Of a DNA stretch of 64,000 nucleotides, positions 1-31,965 are shown piece by piece. The DNA lies in NCBI RefSeq assembly GCF_021869535.1, contig NW_026262712.1:64412100-64476099 (forward strand), in the 5' to 3' direction. Made by a program: the position numbers and the translations under genes. Origin of the DNA: Mytilus californianus (Eukaryota > Mollusca > Bivalvia > Mytilida > Mytilidae). The number at the start of each line of letters is the position of its first letter. Positions within the stretch are counted from its first letter, which is position 1. The notes below the pieces were generated by a model that searched no databases, was not told the origin of the DNA, and saw nothing but the letters and a program-made list of their open reading frames with translations.

Positions 1-18106
<18,106 letters not shown>

Positions 18107-18485
18107 TGTTCCATGTAAATTTTCATAGACTTTGTAGTTTTCATTGGTGCTAAGTGGCAACTATATCATTCCTATATAGACTTAGGGCGGCACAGAGTGC
18201 TTGGTTTTTTTAATCAGAAGCTTTTTTTATCGTTAATTATTCAGTAGTGTGATGTGAATTTTGTTAATGTTGTAAATTTTAATAATAGTTTGAACATATT
18301 TTAATTGTCAATTTTCAACTTAAAAACTGGTTGTATGTAATTGGAAATGATATTGTCCAAATTAACATTTTATCAGTGTTTTCTTGCCATGGATTTATTT
18401 CAGAAAACATTATAGGTTATCCAGAATTTTATATCATTCAAAATAATTGAAAAATTAAAGTTCAGAAATAACTTATTTGGTGATC

Positions 18486-18491
18486 AATAAA
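18486..18491 (+). promoter_or_regulatory. First AATAAA polyadenylation signal after the HIPK stop
   Basis: AATAAA lies about 380 bases after the stop, followed by a T/GT-rich run (ggttttttttgtg). This is a reasonable proximal poly(A) site. Later signals would give longer 3' UTR forms. Confidence 0.45.
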
Positions 18492-21400
18492 GGTTTTTTT
18501 GTGCAGCTTAATTTCATATTTCATTGTAAATATTTCGCATTTTTTATTATAGCAGAAAAAAATTCAAACCAGAGCATTGTTTTACATTCCTTACTATGAA
18601 TAATTGTCAATTTTTAAAAAAAGTGGTGTTTGTTAAATGCTTCTTCTTTTCTTTTTGTCATGGTTTTCTTTCTCAATGATTTTCTGCCCACATCTCTGTT
18701 AAAAGCAGTTGGTCATTTTTCATTTAGAAATTTCTAAAGGTAATTATAACAATATTGTTTCTAGATTTTATTTTTTTTTTTCAAATAGGGAAGTTATTGA
18801 CACAAATAAGCATGACATATTTGCGAATGGAGGTCAGTGGTAACTATAAGGAGTTAAAAGTCAAGAAAGTATTATCTCAGAGGATATACCATGTTTTCAA
18901 ATTGTACAACCAGTTTTTGTTAAGTATATAAAAAACATTTGGTGTTTTATTTTGAGCTTTTTATGTATTTTTAGTGTGGTACATGTAGGATGTTAGTTTT
19001 TATCATATTGCACACTGTTATTATTACAGCATTTTTATCATGTTTTATTGTTTCCACCAATGCATTTAAATGTAGTTGAAGTGTTCTGTTAATTTTATTT
19101 TCCTCCTTGGCTATTTTTTATTAGAGACATAAAGAAGACATTGGCTTTCATTGTTGAGACAGTTCAGGGGCAACATTTTTATTGCTGTGTTTACAGTTTG
19201 TCTCAGAGGTGTGATTTAGATTAAAAAAACACTATTTATAGGAACCCTGGCTATAGGTGTATAAATATATAAAAATAAGTATTGTCATTATAAAACTCTA
19301 ATGATTTTGTAAAAATTAAATTTTTAATTCTTGGTCATTTATAAGATGAGAAAATTTGTACATTGAAAATTGAACTAATTAATGAGGAAATGAAATGAAT
19401 ACAAATGTGATAATTTGAGGCTTATGCTAGTGTAATAGATAGAAAAGCACAACAGTACTAAGGAGAAGTTGTACATATAATGGTGTTCTGCAGTATTTTT
19501 GTTGTTGACGAAATCAGTCTGTTGCTCATAAGTAAATGGTAGTGCCTTCAAATATGTCTCCATAAATTTTTGCAAGAAGAATGAGATATTTTCGACAATT
19601 TTAATCAGATATGGAGACAACTGGTGTGGCCACAAGTGTTTGCTTCTCGAGTGGAATCACAATATATCCCTGCAAGGACAGGGTATAGTTATATGCAAAT
19701 ATTCTACAGGAATTTCAAAAAGATGTGCTGGACTTGGAAAAGATATACATTTAATTTCCACAGCAATAAAATTGTGCCACTTGATAAATTTGATTTGTTA
19801 ATATTTTTATTTTAAGTGTTAGCCCTTAAGTAACATGATCTGTGATTTGCCAAAGAATTTTTAATAAGGGCTATAAATTGTCAAATATTTTCTATATAAA
19901 CATGATAAATACAAATGAAGTGAAAATATTTTTCTACAGAATGAGATGTAGTAGCATTTGAGTAGAAAACGAATGAAGTTTTTAGGGAAGTAATTGTACA
20001 TAGAATTCTGATAAGATGTAAATAAGGAATTTAGTTCAGATTTTGGTGCACAAATTTATTGAAATGAAATAAGGTAACAAATTTGTACATGTTGTGTGTC
20101 TGTGTGTGTATTTATCAAACTAATCATGTAGATTTGTTTTATATATGGTGCCATTTTTACTCACTTTCATCTAAATGTATAGCAAGAAAACATTATATTG
20201 ATAAATATATATATATTTTTGTTAGCCTCAGTACAATTATAAAAGGAGAAATACTAATCAGTTATAAAGGATATATTGCATTAGAGCAATATGCTAATAC
20301 AAAACTGTTAGTACTATGATTATTATTGTAATTAAATGTCTCCCTGTAAATAATTGTTCAGTATATATAGTAGAAAGTTGATTTGACTTTGGAGACGGAC
20401 AAAATGGTATTTTTTGTAAAAAGTAGATGTATTTTAATTGTGTGTAGTGGCCATGTGTTAACTGTAATCTTTAACAACTTCCAGTCGAGTTGTCATGTTG
20501 TTTATGCACCGATTTATTGTGATACTCAAGATTTGCATAGTTACTACATCAAAACATCACAGATCTGTCAACAGAGTGGTTGTTTCTTGGACTTTGTCTA
20601 GTGGAAGAACTCTTTAACTGAATAAGAGTTAAAAATGAGACTAAATAAACATCAACATGTACATTTTCTTCCTTAGTGGAAAAAAAATTGATTAGAAATA
20701 AGTAACTTGGAAACAGAGTACTTTTGCTTGTTGTCTGGAGAGAAAAATGAGTTCAAGCGTAATGTCACCTGTAAGAAAAGAAATTAAGATGTATTCTTTC
20801 TTAAAGAAAGCATTTAAATGTCCATTTAAAAGTTACAGCCAGTCTGTCTGACGTGTTTTTTTTCATAAGTTTTGATACATATATCACCTCACATGTTGCC
20901 AGTATTTATAGTGTCTTTCAATCCATTTCCATGTGAACTAAGTGTTTTTTTGGACCAAATATGCAAGATGTTCTGACAACATGCTTAAATTCAATGCTAA
21001 AGGAAACTAAAATAGCAGACTTGATTAATTTCAGCAATCTTAAAGTTGGTATTTTTAAAGTTGTTAGGCATTATTCAATAAGGGTTGCATTTGAATAAAA
21101 ATTCATGATGCATATTTAGGGTCTTTTAAAGATCAATAGATTGAACTTTGTCATTTTGTGAAGTTTTCAAATTATGATTTAGTGAATAGTAAGGTAATTA
21201 AATTTCAAATGGCTTTAAGGATGGATTGCTTGTTACCAAACATCTTGTATAGATATGGTCTGTACACCAATCATTTGTAATCATCATTTACCATGTGTAT
21301 TCTATTGCCTTGTATATTCAGCATTACGTGTAGATTTTTTTATCAACTGGTGCACTTGTTATTTATATCGTATTGTTATAGACGTTTAGAACTTTCTGTT

Positions 21401-23518
21401 TGGTATCGTGGTGTGATATTAGTGGTGCTAGAAGTCATCAGACCGTGTAGAATTACATATCAAATTCATCTTATTTGTATCCAGAGCCGTTTGGTTTCAA
21501 GAATTCGGGATGATGAAATTGAAATAGGAGTTAAATCAAAGGGACTTTAATTCTTAAATTTTTCAAATCAAGTGTTTAATAGGAAAATAGCAAAAAATGC
21601 ATGAAGTTATTTTAGTGTTGTGGGTTGTGACTTTGGATGATTGGAAAATTAGATTAAAAAAGGACTGTTATCTTCCAAAACTATAGAATTAATCAAAGCT
21701 ATCTGTTCCTTTGGACAGAAATAACAATGATCTAACAGAAAGTTTTAAATCAAGTTTAGTTTTTTTATTCTATTTAATCTTAGCACATATTTAATAGTTT
21801 AATGGTATTTATTCAAGTTAGTTTCGAATGTTTGAAGAATTTTTTTAATTCTGTTGATGTGGTGAATGGTTGAAGTTTTTTGTGTTTTTTAATTCTTGTG
21901 CATGTAGTTTGTAATTTTCAACATTACCCATTTTGGTACATTTGGATTTTTTTTGCAATAGTAGTTTTTGGGGGTATCATGCCATAGAGTTTTATATTTA
22001 GTACATATAGCATGCTTTGAAAATAAAGTATAATTACTCAGGGTAGTTGTCAAACATAGATTTGTGGTGGGATCGTAGACACATGGATTATTATTATTTT
22101 TTTTTTTAATCATTTGTTGGAAAAATTGATCAAAATAGAGAGAATGACAGAAATATGAAATGTTGAAGCTAGGTTATAAAATTTGTAGAAAATATCAAAA
22201 GTAGATGTAATGTTGGAAAATATGTAATAGTCATATAATATTTCTCAGAGTAATGTCAAAGCAGTTAAATATTGGTATTTTCATGAAGATATGGAGTATA
22301 TGCAATGAATTAGAATGTTGTGAATAAATACTTGCTCATGTGATAATCAAAAACTGAGAAAAAGTCATATTATATTCAGTTTAGGTCAGTACAATTTATT
22401 TTGTTTGGTTTGGTTTTTGTTCATTTTTGTTAGGCTTCTATAAATTGATATTCGGAAAATTTATTTTTCATCGTTAGTGGGTGCTTTTCTTGCTTCTTCC
22501 TAAAGAGTTAGCTTCATATATTTTAAACAGAGACTTAAAGTATTGTTGTCATCATTTTTAGACTCTCCTTTCATAGTTAGATGATTCTAAGTCTCGTATT
22601 TTCTGTCTCGTGATGTCAAAGAAATAATCAACATAAGCATAGCCAGACACACTGTAGTGGATAAACAAACAAAAACTTAATTATCTAAATTATTTTAATA
22701 ACTAATTTGATATAAAGGTAGCTTGAGATTACACAGACAAGTATTAAACTTATATATATATAAATATATCTGTAAATTTAGTTTGACATAGTCATTTAAT
22801 CTATTTTACTTTATTTTTGCCCCTTAAGTAGATATTTTTCTGAAATATGATATAATGTGTATCGATTAGATTGATATTTTTACAGTGATTTTATGTTTGG
22901 TTTATTTTGTTAACCAAGTACTTCCATTGTCGAAGGAAATCTATTGTTCGCCAATAAAAGATAAATTGTTATTACCTCCCTTTGATGTTTATATTAAAGT
23001 AAAGGAATACACAGTTGACTACTTAAATCTTGCAAAAAATAGAAGAAAATGTTACCCTCTAAGCCAGGAAATATTAACTTGCCATTATCTTCTTGCATTT
23101 ATGACTGTTCCGTATTTAGATGATTATCTCTTTTTTTTTTGCAAGACCAAGCATTTACCAGATTTTAAGAAAAACTGAAGAAAGAAATCTTATTCAAGCT
23201 TGTTAGCATTAAATTTATGCAAATTTGATTAAGTGAATTAAGTATGAAAATGGAAAATGGCCTTTAGAGATCTGTCAAGGAATACGTTGGATTTCTTTCT
23301 AGTTAAAACATTGACCCAAATATTCTTCATGAATGAAGCCAAATGAAATTTTTTTTTTTTTCTTGGATAGCTTATTAGTAATTTCAAAACTTGACATAGA
23401 ATCACTGTAAATGTTAGTTATGATGTATTATACCGTGTTGATGGCATTTTTAACATTTTTACTGGAATGAAGTTTTGTGTTCAATTAACCTATTAGTCTT
23501 TTTATTTTAACATTATTT

Positions 23519-23558
23519 TATTATTATTATCATTATTATTATTATTATTATTATTATT
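23519..23558 (+). repeat. (ATT)n microsatellite
   Basis: This is a run of about 12 ATT/TTA units broken by one cat. It lies in the presumed HIPK 3' UTR or just beyond. Confidence 0.9.
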
Positions 23559-26454
23559 CATAAGATGTAGATGTCAGTAGGAGCTTGTAGATTTCACTTG
23601 TGTGTGAGCATGTGTGATAATATTTTTGTATCATAGTGTGTGTTTTTAGCTTTGTTATTCAGAGTATGATCTCATAATTAATCATTAAGTTAGGCTTTTA
23701 TCATTAGAAATATTTTTATAGAGTCATTTGTTTAAGAATTGTTTTATGAAAGTTGGTACTGTAATATCATGATGGTGATATGTTTTAATGCTGAGTAATA
23801 GATAATTGAGAATGCAGATTGGTGTATTATTTTGATACCAAATTTAAATTTTAAGTACTCTGAGATTTTAGCTTTCTGAATGGATCAGACAAACAAATAC
23901 TTATCTTTTTGAATGATTTTCTAAACAATCAATACATTGCGTATAAAAAGAGAAAAAAGTGTTTTAATATTTGAGGGATAATAAAGTAACTTATTTTAAC
24001 GATTTGGTGTTGTCACTGAAATGGATTGTCTTGTAATACCTTCAATATAGCAACTGCATTGCAAAGAGATGAATTTATTTAAAAGAAAATCTAACTTACC
24101 AAACTTATTGAATTTAAAGAGCATGTAAATGTGTACCATTTTTAGAATCAATTTTTGAACCAATGACAATATGTATCTATAGTAATCATCAGTCATTATT
24201 TTACCACATAGTTTTGATGAGGCACACTCTGGTTGTCTTTCAAGATGGCTTTGATACATTCCATGTCTAGTGCTTTTTTGTATTGACCTTTTGGTGCCCC
24301 GGATTGAAAAATGTATTGAATGGCTACAGCTGGTCAACATATAGTTCACAATGGCTAAATTTAATATGAATAATAAAATTTACTGACTTCTTTTGTACAT
24401 GGATAATAATTGGGGTACATTAAATTTTCTGCTCATTAAACAGTTCCTTTTAGAAAAAAATTAAAATTTAATTTTTTGCTGTTTCTGACAGTTTGAATTT
24501 TAGAAAAAAAATCTTGCAGACACTTGGACTTGATGGAAACTGAATATGAATTAGATTCTGCAATATTGATGACTTTTCTCAGATGTTTTTTTTTTTTTTA
24601 AGTAAGTTAAGTGTTCTAATTTCTTTCCAATATAGTTTTATTGGTTTTGAATTATATGTTGACTAGCTGTATTGTGTGCTATAATTTAAAACTGTTAATT
24701 TCTAGTTTAGTTCAGATTATCGGGGTTCAGATACTTTACAGTATTCATTTCCCAGAGTTCATAATAAGGGTTGTTTACAAGGGATTGTTCATTCTGATCT
24801 ACAAATAAGATAGAAGTTGTAGGATACTAGTGTGGACCCCTGCCACCAAAGGCAGCTAAGATATATTGTTGGATCTTTATATTGTTGACTTGTATTTGTA
24901 TAAAAATGTTCTTTCAAAAGAAAAAAGTTATCTTGTGGCAATCAACTTGTTTGCCAAAAAAAAAATTAAAATTTCATGGTAAAAGTTATGTTTAAGTGTT
25001 TGTTAAAAGTTTGATAGTAAGCATTAATTGAGTAAATTTACTTCAGTTTTAAAAATTGTTTTTGTTAATCGGAAATTTTGGAAAGTACAAATCTTGAAAT
25101 TAGTTAACTAAAAAGTATTTCCAAAGTTTTGTTTGAATTTTTTTTTTAAATACAAATGAATTTATCATTTCACAAGTTCACTGCCATACCCTTTTCACAG
25201 AGGCATTATCATTCTTAATATTGATGCATTTTGTATTTATCATTGATGAAACCCAGAGTGTAGCCAATATGGGAGCACATTTTTAATCATTATTTTAATC
25301 TTATTTTAATATTTTTAATGGTTTTATCTGTAATAATCGTCTAGTCAGTTTGTTTGAACGGTTTCACGCTACTTACTCCCCCTTTTATCATGTGATTGCC
25401 ATATCTCATTGTACTCCCCTTACCACGTTACAGCGGGTATGTAGTTGATTGTCTCTTTGCCCACACTTGTGATCAGCATTATATAGATTTTATGCTTTAT
25501 GTTTTGATCCCACACACAGGAGAAAAATTGGTCAGCCTAAGAAAAACTCAATATTTTTTATTTTTCAATGAATTGAATTAATTGGATATTAGTGATGTTT
25601 CTATAGCATTTTATTTGTTAGAAATGTTGAATTTTACAATTTAGGTTAAAGTTAATTTGAAATTTATTTTAGAATTCTACTTATAGAATAAAGGAAACGA
25701 TTTAAGTTTTAAAAAAAATTGGATTAAAAGAAAAAAAAAGGGAACAAATATTTGGTTTAGTAATGGGAGAAATTAAATAAGGGATAATAAGATCATTTTG
25801 AACCATATTTTCCTCTTGTAACTCAAATAAATTGTATTGCCAACCTTTTCTCTGATTGTTGATATATACAGTTATATATTTGTAATTAAGTACCTAATTA
25901 TCGTGTACTCCGTCATTAATCATTTTGTATTAATCGTGTGCAATATTTTCGACAAAGCGTAGTAATCACGTCGGTATGGGTTGCTAATACCAGCTTGTTT
26001 CCTTTGATATATCAGACAGTAGTAGTTACTCACATTTTGGGATCAATAGGAAATAAAATTTGTTTTCACTTGATTTATGTCTTGTTCTTTTGCTCAACAG
26101 GAAATTGTTATTTTTGAAGTAATCATGTTTCATTTTAGATGATTTTTTCTCACATTGTCTGAGTTTCACTGTATTTAGGAGGAAAAAAAACAAAAACTTG
26201 ACACCTGAGACAGAATACTGTCTGGTAAGATGTGTTGTGTACTTGCAGACGGTTATCTTGCAAGCTAGCAGATTAAAATCTTGCTTTCTTCTACATTTTC
26301 AACCATGTGTACATGTTGATGTCCTGATAAAAGTTGAAAGATTTCCCACTGAAAACTAACTTTTATCCTTCCATCAATGCTTTATAGAGGTCACAGTCAT
26401 ATTGGGACATAAAGACTTGACACGCACATGTTAGATCATATTAGGTAACTGTCA

Positions 26455-26622
26455 AAGCGGTCTAGGTCTCGTGATAGCTTGATTGCATTGAGTATGGGAG
26501 TTCACATGTTGATTCCTGGCAGGGTCAAACCAAAGACTGGATAATTGGTATTTGCTTTTTCTCCACAAACCACATCAGCAAAGACTGGTCAGCTCCTAGT
26601 CAGAAAAATATGCCCAAACAAA
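26455..26622 (+). mobile_element. SINE-like segment, degraded copy
   Basis: The segment shares gtcaaaccaaagactgg.taattggtatttgc and agcaaagactggt..tagtcagaa with the better copy at 40650-40815. Only traces of a tRNA-like head remain here (aagcggtctaggtctcgtgatagc, then gattcctggcagg). Confidence 0.55.
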
Positions 26623-26993
26623 AAAAATACATGATGGAAATGTGACAAGTAGACTTTGCTTCTTTGTTATTTTTTGTCTATCAAAGTTAACATTGTAAAC
26701 AAAATAACATAGTTCCCTAACATACCAATATTATGCTATTAAAATTAGGTGTTCAGATTCAGGATTGACAAAATATACTCTAGCTAGTATTGGCTGTGAG
26801 GAGTATATATAAATAAAAGGAGATTTCAGTCCTATGACAATGAGACAGAAATAACCAAAATATACATCTAGAGGTCAACCGTAGATCAGTGTCTTTACAA
26901 TATGTCAAGTTCTTAGTCATCACAAGTTTAAAAATTGATGAACATGTGAATAAACGATACAGAAAAGCAAAGAACTGCCATCAATTCCTAATT

Positions 26994-27400
26994 ATGCCCC
27001 CGCCGTAGTGGAGGGGGCATTAAGTTTTACCCTTGTCCGTCCGTACGTCCCAAAGTTGGTTTCCGTTCTCTAACTTAAGTTTGCCTCAACCAAATGTTAT
27101 GAAACTTATACACAATACTTATTACCACAAAATACAGATCAAGTTTGAATTTTGGTGGTGTCACTTTTACTGTTCTAGAGTTATACCCCTTTGCAAATGG
27201 AAAAATTGCTGAATTTTTCGTTTCCGTTCTCTTAAGTTTGCCTCAACCAAATGTTATGAAACTTATACACAATACTTATTACCACAAAACTCAGATCAAG
27301 TACAAATTTGGGTAGCGTCACTTTTACCGTTCTTCAGTTATGTCCTTTTATAACTTTATTTGATATGCAAGCGGGGGCATCGTCCCATGGACACATTCCC
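26994..27400 (+). repeat. Dispersed GC-ended repeat (family A), full copy
   Basis: It starts atgcccccgccgtagtgg and ends gcaagcgggggcat followed by gtcccatggacacattcc. The two internal blocks with aaatgttatgaaacttatac are clearer here than at 5838. It is intergenic. Confidence 0.88.
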
Positions 27401-27589
27401 TATTTATTCTATTTTAAAATAACAATTAAAAAACGAAAAGATATGGCTAGATAATATATCATATGTGTCTTCCTGGCATATGGCCGTCAGTGGTCATTCA
27501 ATGATAGGATTATAGTATTTGTTTTGAGGAGTAAATATATATATATGTTTTTCATATATCATTTAGCCATTTAGAAAGATGTTAAGTCG

Positions 27590-28045
27590 ACCAGGGTATG
27601 TATTGGTCATCAATATAAACTATGTACGCCAGACGTGCGTTTCATCTACAAAAGTCTCGTCAGTGACGCTCGAATCAAGTTAAAAAGGCAAAATAAAGAA
27701 CGAAGTTGAAGAGCATTAAGGAACCAAAATTCCGAATTGTGTTGCCAAATACATTTAAGGTGATCTATTTCTGGGGTAGAACATTCTAAATTTTTATGAA
27801 CAGTCAATTTATAATTATGACCATATCAATAATTCCTGTCAACACAGAAGTGCTGACTACTAGGCTGGTGAGACCCTCCTGGAGGAATCCCCTACCAACA
27901 ATGGCATCGACCCAGAAGTAAATTAACTCCTAGCCTAAGATAACAGGATTAAAATTTTGTACGCCAGGCGCGTGTTTCGTCTACAAAAGAGTCATCAGTG
28001 ACGCTCGAATCAAAAAAGTTAAAAAGGCCACATAAAGTACGAACA
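27590..28045. repeat. Dispersed repeat with two 'gtacgccag.cg' blocks
   Basis: The words gtacgccaga/gcgcgt, gtttc.tctacaaaag and tcagtgacgctcgaatcaa occur twice (27623-27685 and 27959-28020), about 336 bases apart in the same orientation. The middle contains ggtgagaccctcctgg and ggcatcgacccagaa. No gene is encoded. Confidence 0.65.
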
Positions 28046-28953
28046 CACGACCCCATTTCGCTCCGGAATGGTGAGGATAAGATTTTATAATGAGGTATGT
28101 TCCGTAGTAACTATACATGATGATGATTGATTGATTGATTGATGGTTGATTGCTTTACGCCACATCAGTACAAAAAGACTCTATCGCGGCGATACATGCT
28201 GATGAAGGGACAACAACATTTAGATGTGAGAAGTCCGTCTAACGTATGTTATATACTGCAGCTGACCGGGTAAGTTTTCAATATGAGGTTTGTTCCTCGG
28301 TAAGTATAGGTCAAACACGATATGTGGATTGAGAAGTGTAAACATGTCCGTATGACGTGTATTATGACACTGACCTCCATTTCATGCTCTAGTAGTAAGG
28401 TTGTTTTTCAGGGTGAGGCCTGGTTTTTTTTACACATTGAAGATGTGAGCCTTATTTTGCATGTTTACACATATTGAGTTTTTGCAAAAATTTATATTCA
28501 GCAACATACTCGATAGATGCTACTAAAAGTCTATTCTGTGCTGTTAAATTGATTCCCTTATAGTTTTAACACATAACATTAAATCTATTTAGAATCTTTG
28601 TATAAACATTTAAATTTTTAATATCATTTTGATACTTTTAAAGATAGGCTATTCTGTTCAAACATAAACTGCGGTACATTGGCTTTCATGGGCCTATTTA
28701 TCTCAGCAAGAGTTCAAAGTCAAATAATAATATATATATGTATATATAAAAACAATTCAGAAAAAAACATTAAGAAAGAACACATTACAATTTCAAGTGA
28801 GTGCAAACGGGAAATTTAGATCTAGTCGATGGAAATTAGATAATAATTTTGAATTCGATATTTCTATCTTTAATATAAGACGCTTGTGATCTCATATTCA
28901 TTTGATTTTTCTGATTTTTCTGAATTGATTTATTTCTATATAAATACACATAG

Positions 28954-29066
28954 CTGAGAGGGTGATAGAGCAGATTGTTTCCCCGAGAAAACATTGTCAA
29001 CTGAGGCGAAGCCAAGGTTGACAATGTCATTTCGAGGGGTAACAATCTGCTCTATCATCCTCTCAG
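28954..29066. repeat. Long near-perfect hairpin, 47-49-bp arms
   Basis: The left arm 28954-29000 (ctgagagggtgatagagcag at its outer end) pairs with the right arm 29018-29066 (ctgctctatcatcctctcag at its outer end). The loop is 17 bases. The arms differ by only a few bases. It may be a foldback transposon or the TIR pair of a deleted element. Confidence 0.85.
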
Positions 29067-29626
29067 ATATGTGTTATTTAATTTATTATACTGAATGTTC
29101 TGTTATTACTGTCTATTAAATTTCAAATTCAAAGTAATAAACTATGACGTCTTGTACATAACAACCATCCGTATTTAATAAAGCGCACACTTGATCAAGC
29201 GTCTCCGTGAAGGGTTATAGAGTATTTGCCATAGAATAGAGTAAATTGTCTCCCTCGTATTAACCAATCAAAATCTGGCATTTTGACATGAAGTATAATA
29301 AATTTAAATGTCCACCTAGTTGCATATGATCAGTTTGAGTTACTCACCTTACACTGCACTATACTTTTACAAAATGTTATATAAACGTGCACTTCGGTCT
29401 ATCACAAGCTGTTTAACGCTTCTTTCTATCCGAACCAACATAAAAGTATCTTAGTTTCCACATTTTAGTTAATATTTTCATGATCCGACTTCATTTTTGT
29501 ATGCGAGTCCAGATTGAAGAAATAACAAGTAAAAATGGAAAGACCATTGTCAGTTAAGACTGAATACGTGTTAAGCAATAGTCAATCATAATGAACCGTA
29601 TGTTGACCTCTAGATACCGCTATGAT

Positions 29627-29720
29627 CTTTTGTTGGGATGTGGGATTTCTGTGTCATTTAGTTTTCACACTTATGCTTTTATTTAATCTTGGCTTAATTT
29701 AGGTTTCACTCACTCCGTTT
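29627..29720 (+). repeat. Segment shared with 40411-40490
   Basis: Both segments carry ttgttgagatgtg/ttgttgggatgtgg, ttctg..tc.tt.agttt, cacttatgcttttttttag-like words and ttggctta. It is an old dispersed repeat pair in the same orientation. Confidence 0.5.
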
Positions 29721-30201
29721 TGAGAGATATTGCAGCTTTTGCTTTCATTAAGCTTGATATATTTATTTTTTTCTCTTATACATGTACAATGATGTATTTG
29801 CAGAATGTAATTTATGAACCGCAAAAATAGATAGTTTTGTTTAGATGTCTATTATATTTACTAGCGCCATAGGACAAATCTATAAGAAGACGCATGCAAA
29901 TCTATATCCGGAGTGTCCATATCATATATCAGAAACATATATACACATACATGTCTCTGCATATATGTAAAACTCTGATAAATTGATCATAGTATAGTTG
30001 TCTCTTTTTAAGTTACTGTGTTGTTTGGTTGCTGCCTCTAATGAACAACTTTAACACAATGTCTCTCCTCTTCAGAAATTGTGTATTAATTCACAAGATA
30101 CCACAGAACATCTGCTTTCACACCAAATTCTTTAGAGATGACAAAATATTGAGAAACAACAAACATTGACCAATGATATGCACATTAGCACGTATGACTG
30201 A

Positions 30202-30285
30202 CGAGGATATATCGACCTGAATGAAGTATATTGACTGATGACGAAATCCGAGGTCAATATACTTCTTTTGGTCGATGTATCCTCG
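30202..30285. repeat. Imperfect hairpin
   Basis: The left arm cgaggatatatcgacc..gaagtatattgac (30202-30235) and right arm gtcaatatacttc..ggtcgatgtatcctcg (30253-30285) pair with few mismatches around a 17-base loop. Confidence 0.8.
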
Positions 30286-31026
30286 TATCGACCTCATAAA
30301 AATGCTACAATTGTTATATTATTATTACCGCTAAGTAGTGCACCAATTCATTTGATTGGTTGCTTCGATTGTGTCAGATATTCTAAAAATAACCGTGCAA
30401 TATCACTTTTCTATCTGCTGTTTTCAGTCTACATTTGAAAATATAGTTGAACATGACTGTGACTCTTTCTAAACGAATCAAATTAGTTAAAATATAGAGT
30501 GGGTGACGCATATTCGCCGCAAAATTCGTTCATTTCCACCTACATCCGAATATTTGAAACTTTTTATGTAGGTTTCAGAAAGTTTACTATATGAAAAAAA
30601 TGTTTGATAAAGGAATTCTCTTCAAAACATTGGTTAAATGTTTTAAAAATGAACGCAAACTCAAGAGGAAATCAAGTTGTTCTTGTACCAAGGGGGACAC
30701 ATTTTTGCCGCAATGTATGATATGACCATCATTATCCTGGTATATTATAAAAACAATTGTTTGCAATTACATGAATTAGCTTGAGAGATCATTCCTATAC
30801 GATTTTTCTAACAAATATTTACTTTATGACTGCGCATGTGTGCCATATAAATTTTACATAATTCAGTGCCAAAATCGTTCAAAAACACCTGGGGCGTGTT
30901 TTTTTGTTCTTCGGTAGTGAGCCAGAAGAGGTCCATTTTTGTTTTTTAGCATAGGGAAGATCTTCTGGCTCTCTTCCACCATTCTTTTTTGATAGGTAGT
31001 TTAGACGGCAGAGGCACATAACAAAC

Positions 31027-31221
31027 ATGGCGTCGTTTAGTCTAAATGACATTAATAAATTTATGAATGCAGATATATTAGAATGTGAGCTGTGTTATAA
31101 ACGTTTTTATGGTATGACAGTCTTAGTAGGACATCCCTGCAGGACGATAAGCTGTATAAATATAAGAACTACACGGACAGTTAAGGGACGACTATTTGAC
31201 ATTCTAGGGAAGGGATTTTGA
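31027..31221 (+). pseudogene. Short Cys-rich ORF inside the 3.4-kb TIR element, possible captured gene fragment
   Basis: The ORF is 64 codons after a favourable start context (aacaaacATGGCG). It begins MASFSLNDINKFMNADILEC and has a CxxC followed by HPCRTISC, faintly like the first half of a zinc finger or RING. The ORF stops soon after, with no second half. I do not recognise a family. It could be a 5' gene piece carried by the element, or chance. Confidence 0.25.
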
Positions 31222-31370
31222 TTAATTGGTGCTTAGCGCTACTTTCAACACTAAGTTGGGCTATTCCGTGGTGGTCAGTTTAAATTTATAGATGAAGAAT
31301 GGGGAAGGGAAGAGGGCATTATTAACTTTTTTAATCTGTCGCTAATTATGGCACCCTCAACGGAGTTGGG

Positions 31371-31790
31371 GTGACGTATTGTTATTCTACGTTTCTTTTT
31401 TTCTTATTTTTTTTCTTCCACTTTTTTTGTCCAGCTTATATCTTGGAATTCTATGAACCAATTGTTATGGAACTATACCATAATGGTAACCAGCATGTGC
31501 AAATTTGCAATCGGGGTATGGCATTTTCAAGGTGGCCGCCGTTACCATGGAAACAGCAAAAATGCGAAAAAAATCAAATTGCTCCAAACTGCAGGAAACT
31601 TCACAGAATTAGTGACTGCCATTTGCTGATTTGCAGTTTGACGTTGGAATTTTCAAAATGGCCGCCGTTACCATGGAAACCGCAAAAATGTCGAAAACTT
31701 GAAAATGCTCCAAACTTAATGAAACTTTACAAAAATGTTAATTTGAAATGTGTAGATGCACTCTTTGACTTTGGAATTTCAAAATGACTG
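31371..31790 (+). repeat. 125-126-bp tandem repeat, three units, open in one frame
   Basis: The word gccgccgttaccatgg occurs at 31535 and 31661, with a worn copy at 31786; spacing is 126 and 125 bases. Because 126 is 42 codons, a 138-codon frame stays open and repeats WPPLPWK..KC in each unit. The frame looks like a by-product of the repeat rather than a gene. Confidence 0.75.
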
Positions 31791-31965
31791 CCGTTTCCCT
31801 GGCAATGGGGGAAGGGTGCCATCCGTTATTGCTAGCAATTACAAATCTAGTTATGCCTATTTTTCAGCTCTTACCAGGCAACCATATTCATATATGAAAT
31901 CCTCCTGTCCCCCACCCCAATAAATGAATAAATATCAAATGATTTTTCTTCTTATTTAACACAAG

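Larger units (their letters stand above)
18107..26000 (+). other. Probable long 3' UTR of HIPK, limits uncertain
   Basis: There is no exon and no recognisable mobile element for almost 8 kb, and the + strand is T-rich and low in GC. Vertebrate HIPK2 mRNAs also carry 3' UTRs of many kilobases. AATAAA signals occur at 18486-18491, 19765-19770 and 20644-20649, with others further on (for example near 25830). TGTAAATA words (Pumilio-type sites) lie at 18525-18532, 20017-20024 and 20345-20352. The transcript end cannot be fixed from sequence alone. The open frames in this stretch (for example 22885-23178) look like chance. Confidence 0.45.

Noticed and set aside
22885-23178. 97-codon + strand frame after the HIPK stop
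   Set aside because: AT-rich composition, no motifs, and its position within the likely 3' UTR suggest chance.
31371-31787. 138-codon ORF with repeated WPPLPWK
   Set aside because: The unit length of 126 bp keeps any open frame open. The same segment is a tandem DNA repeat, so a protein is not needed to explain it.
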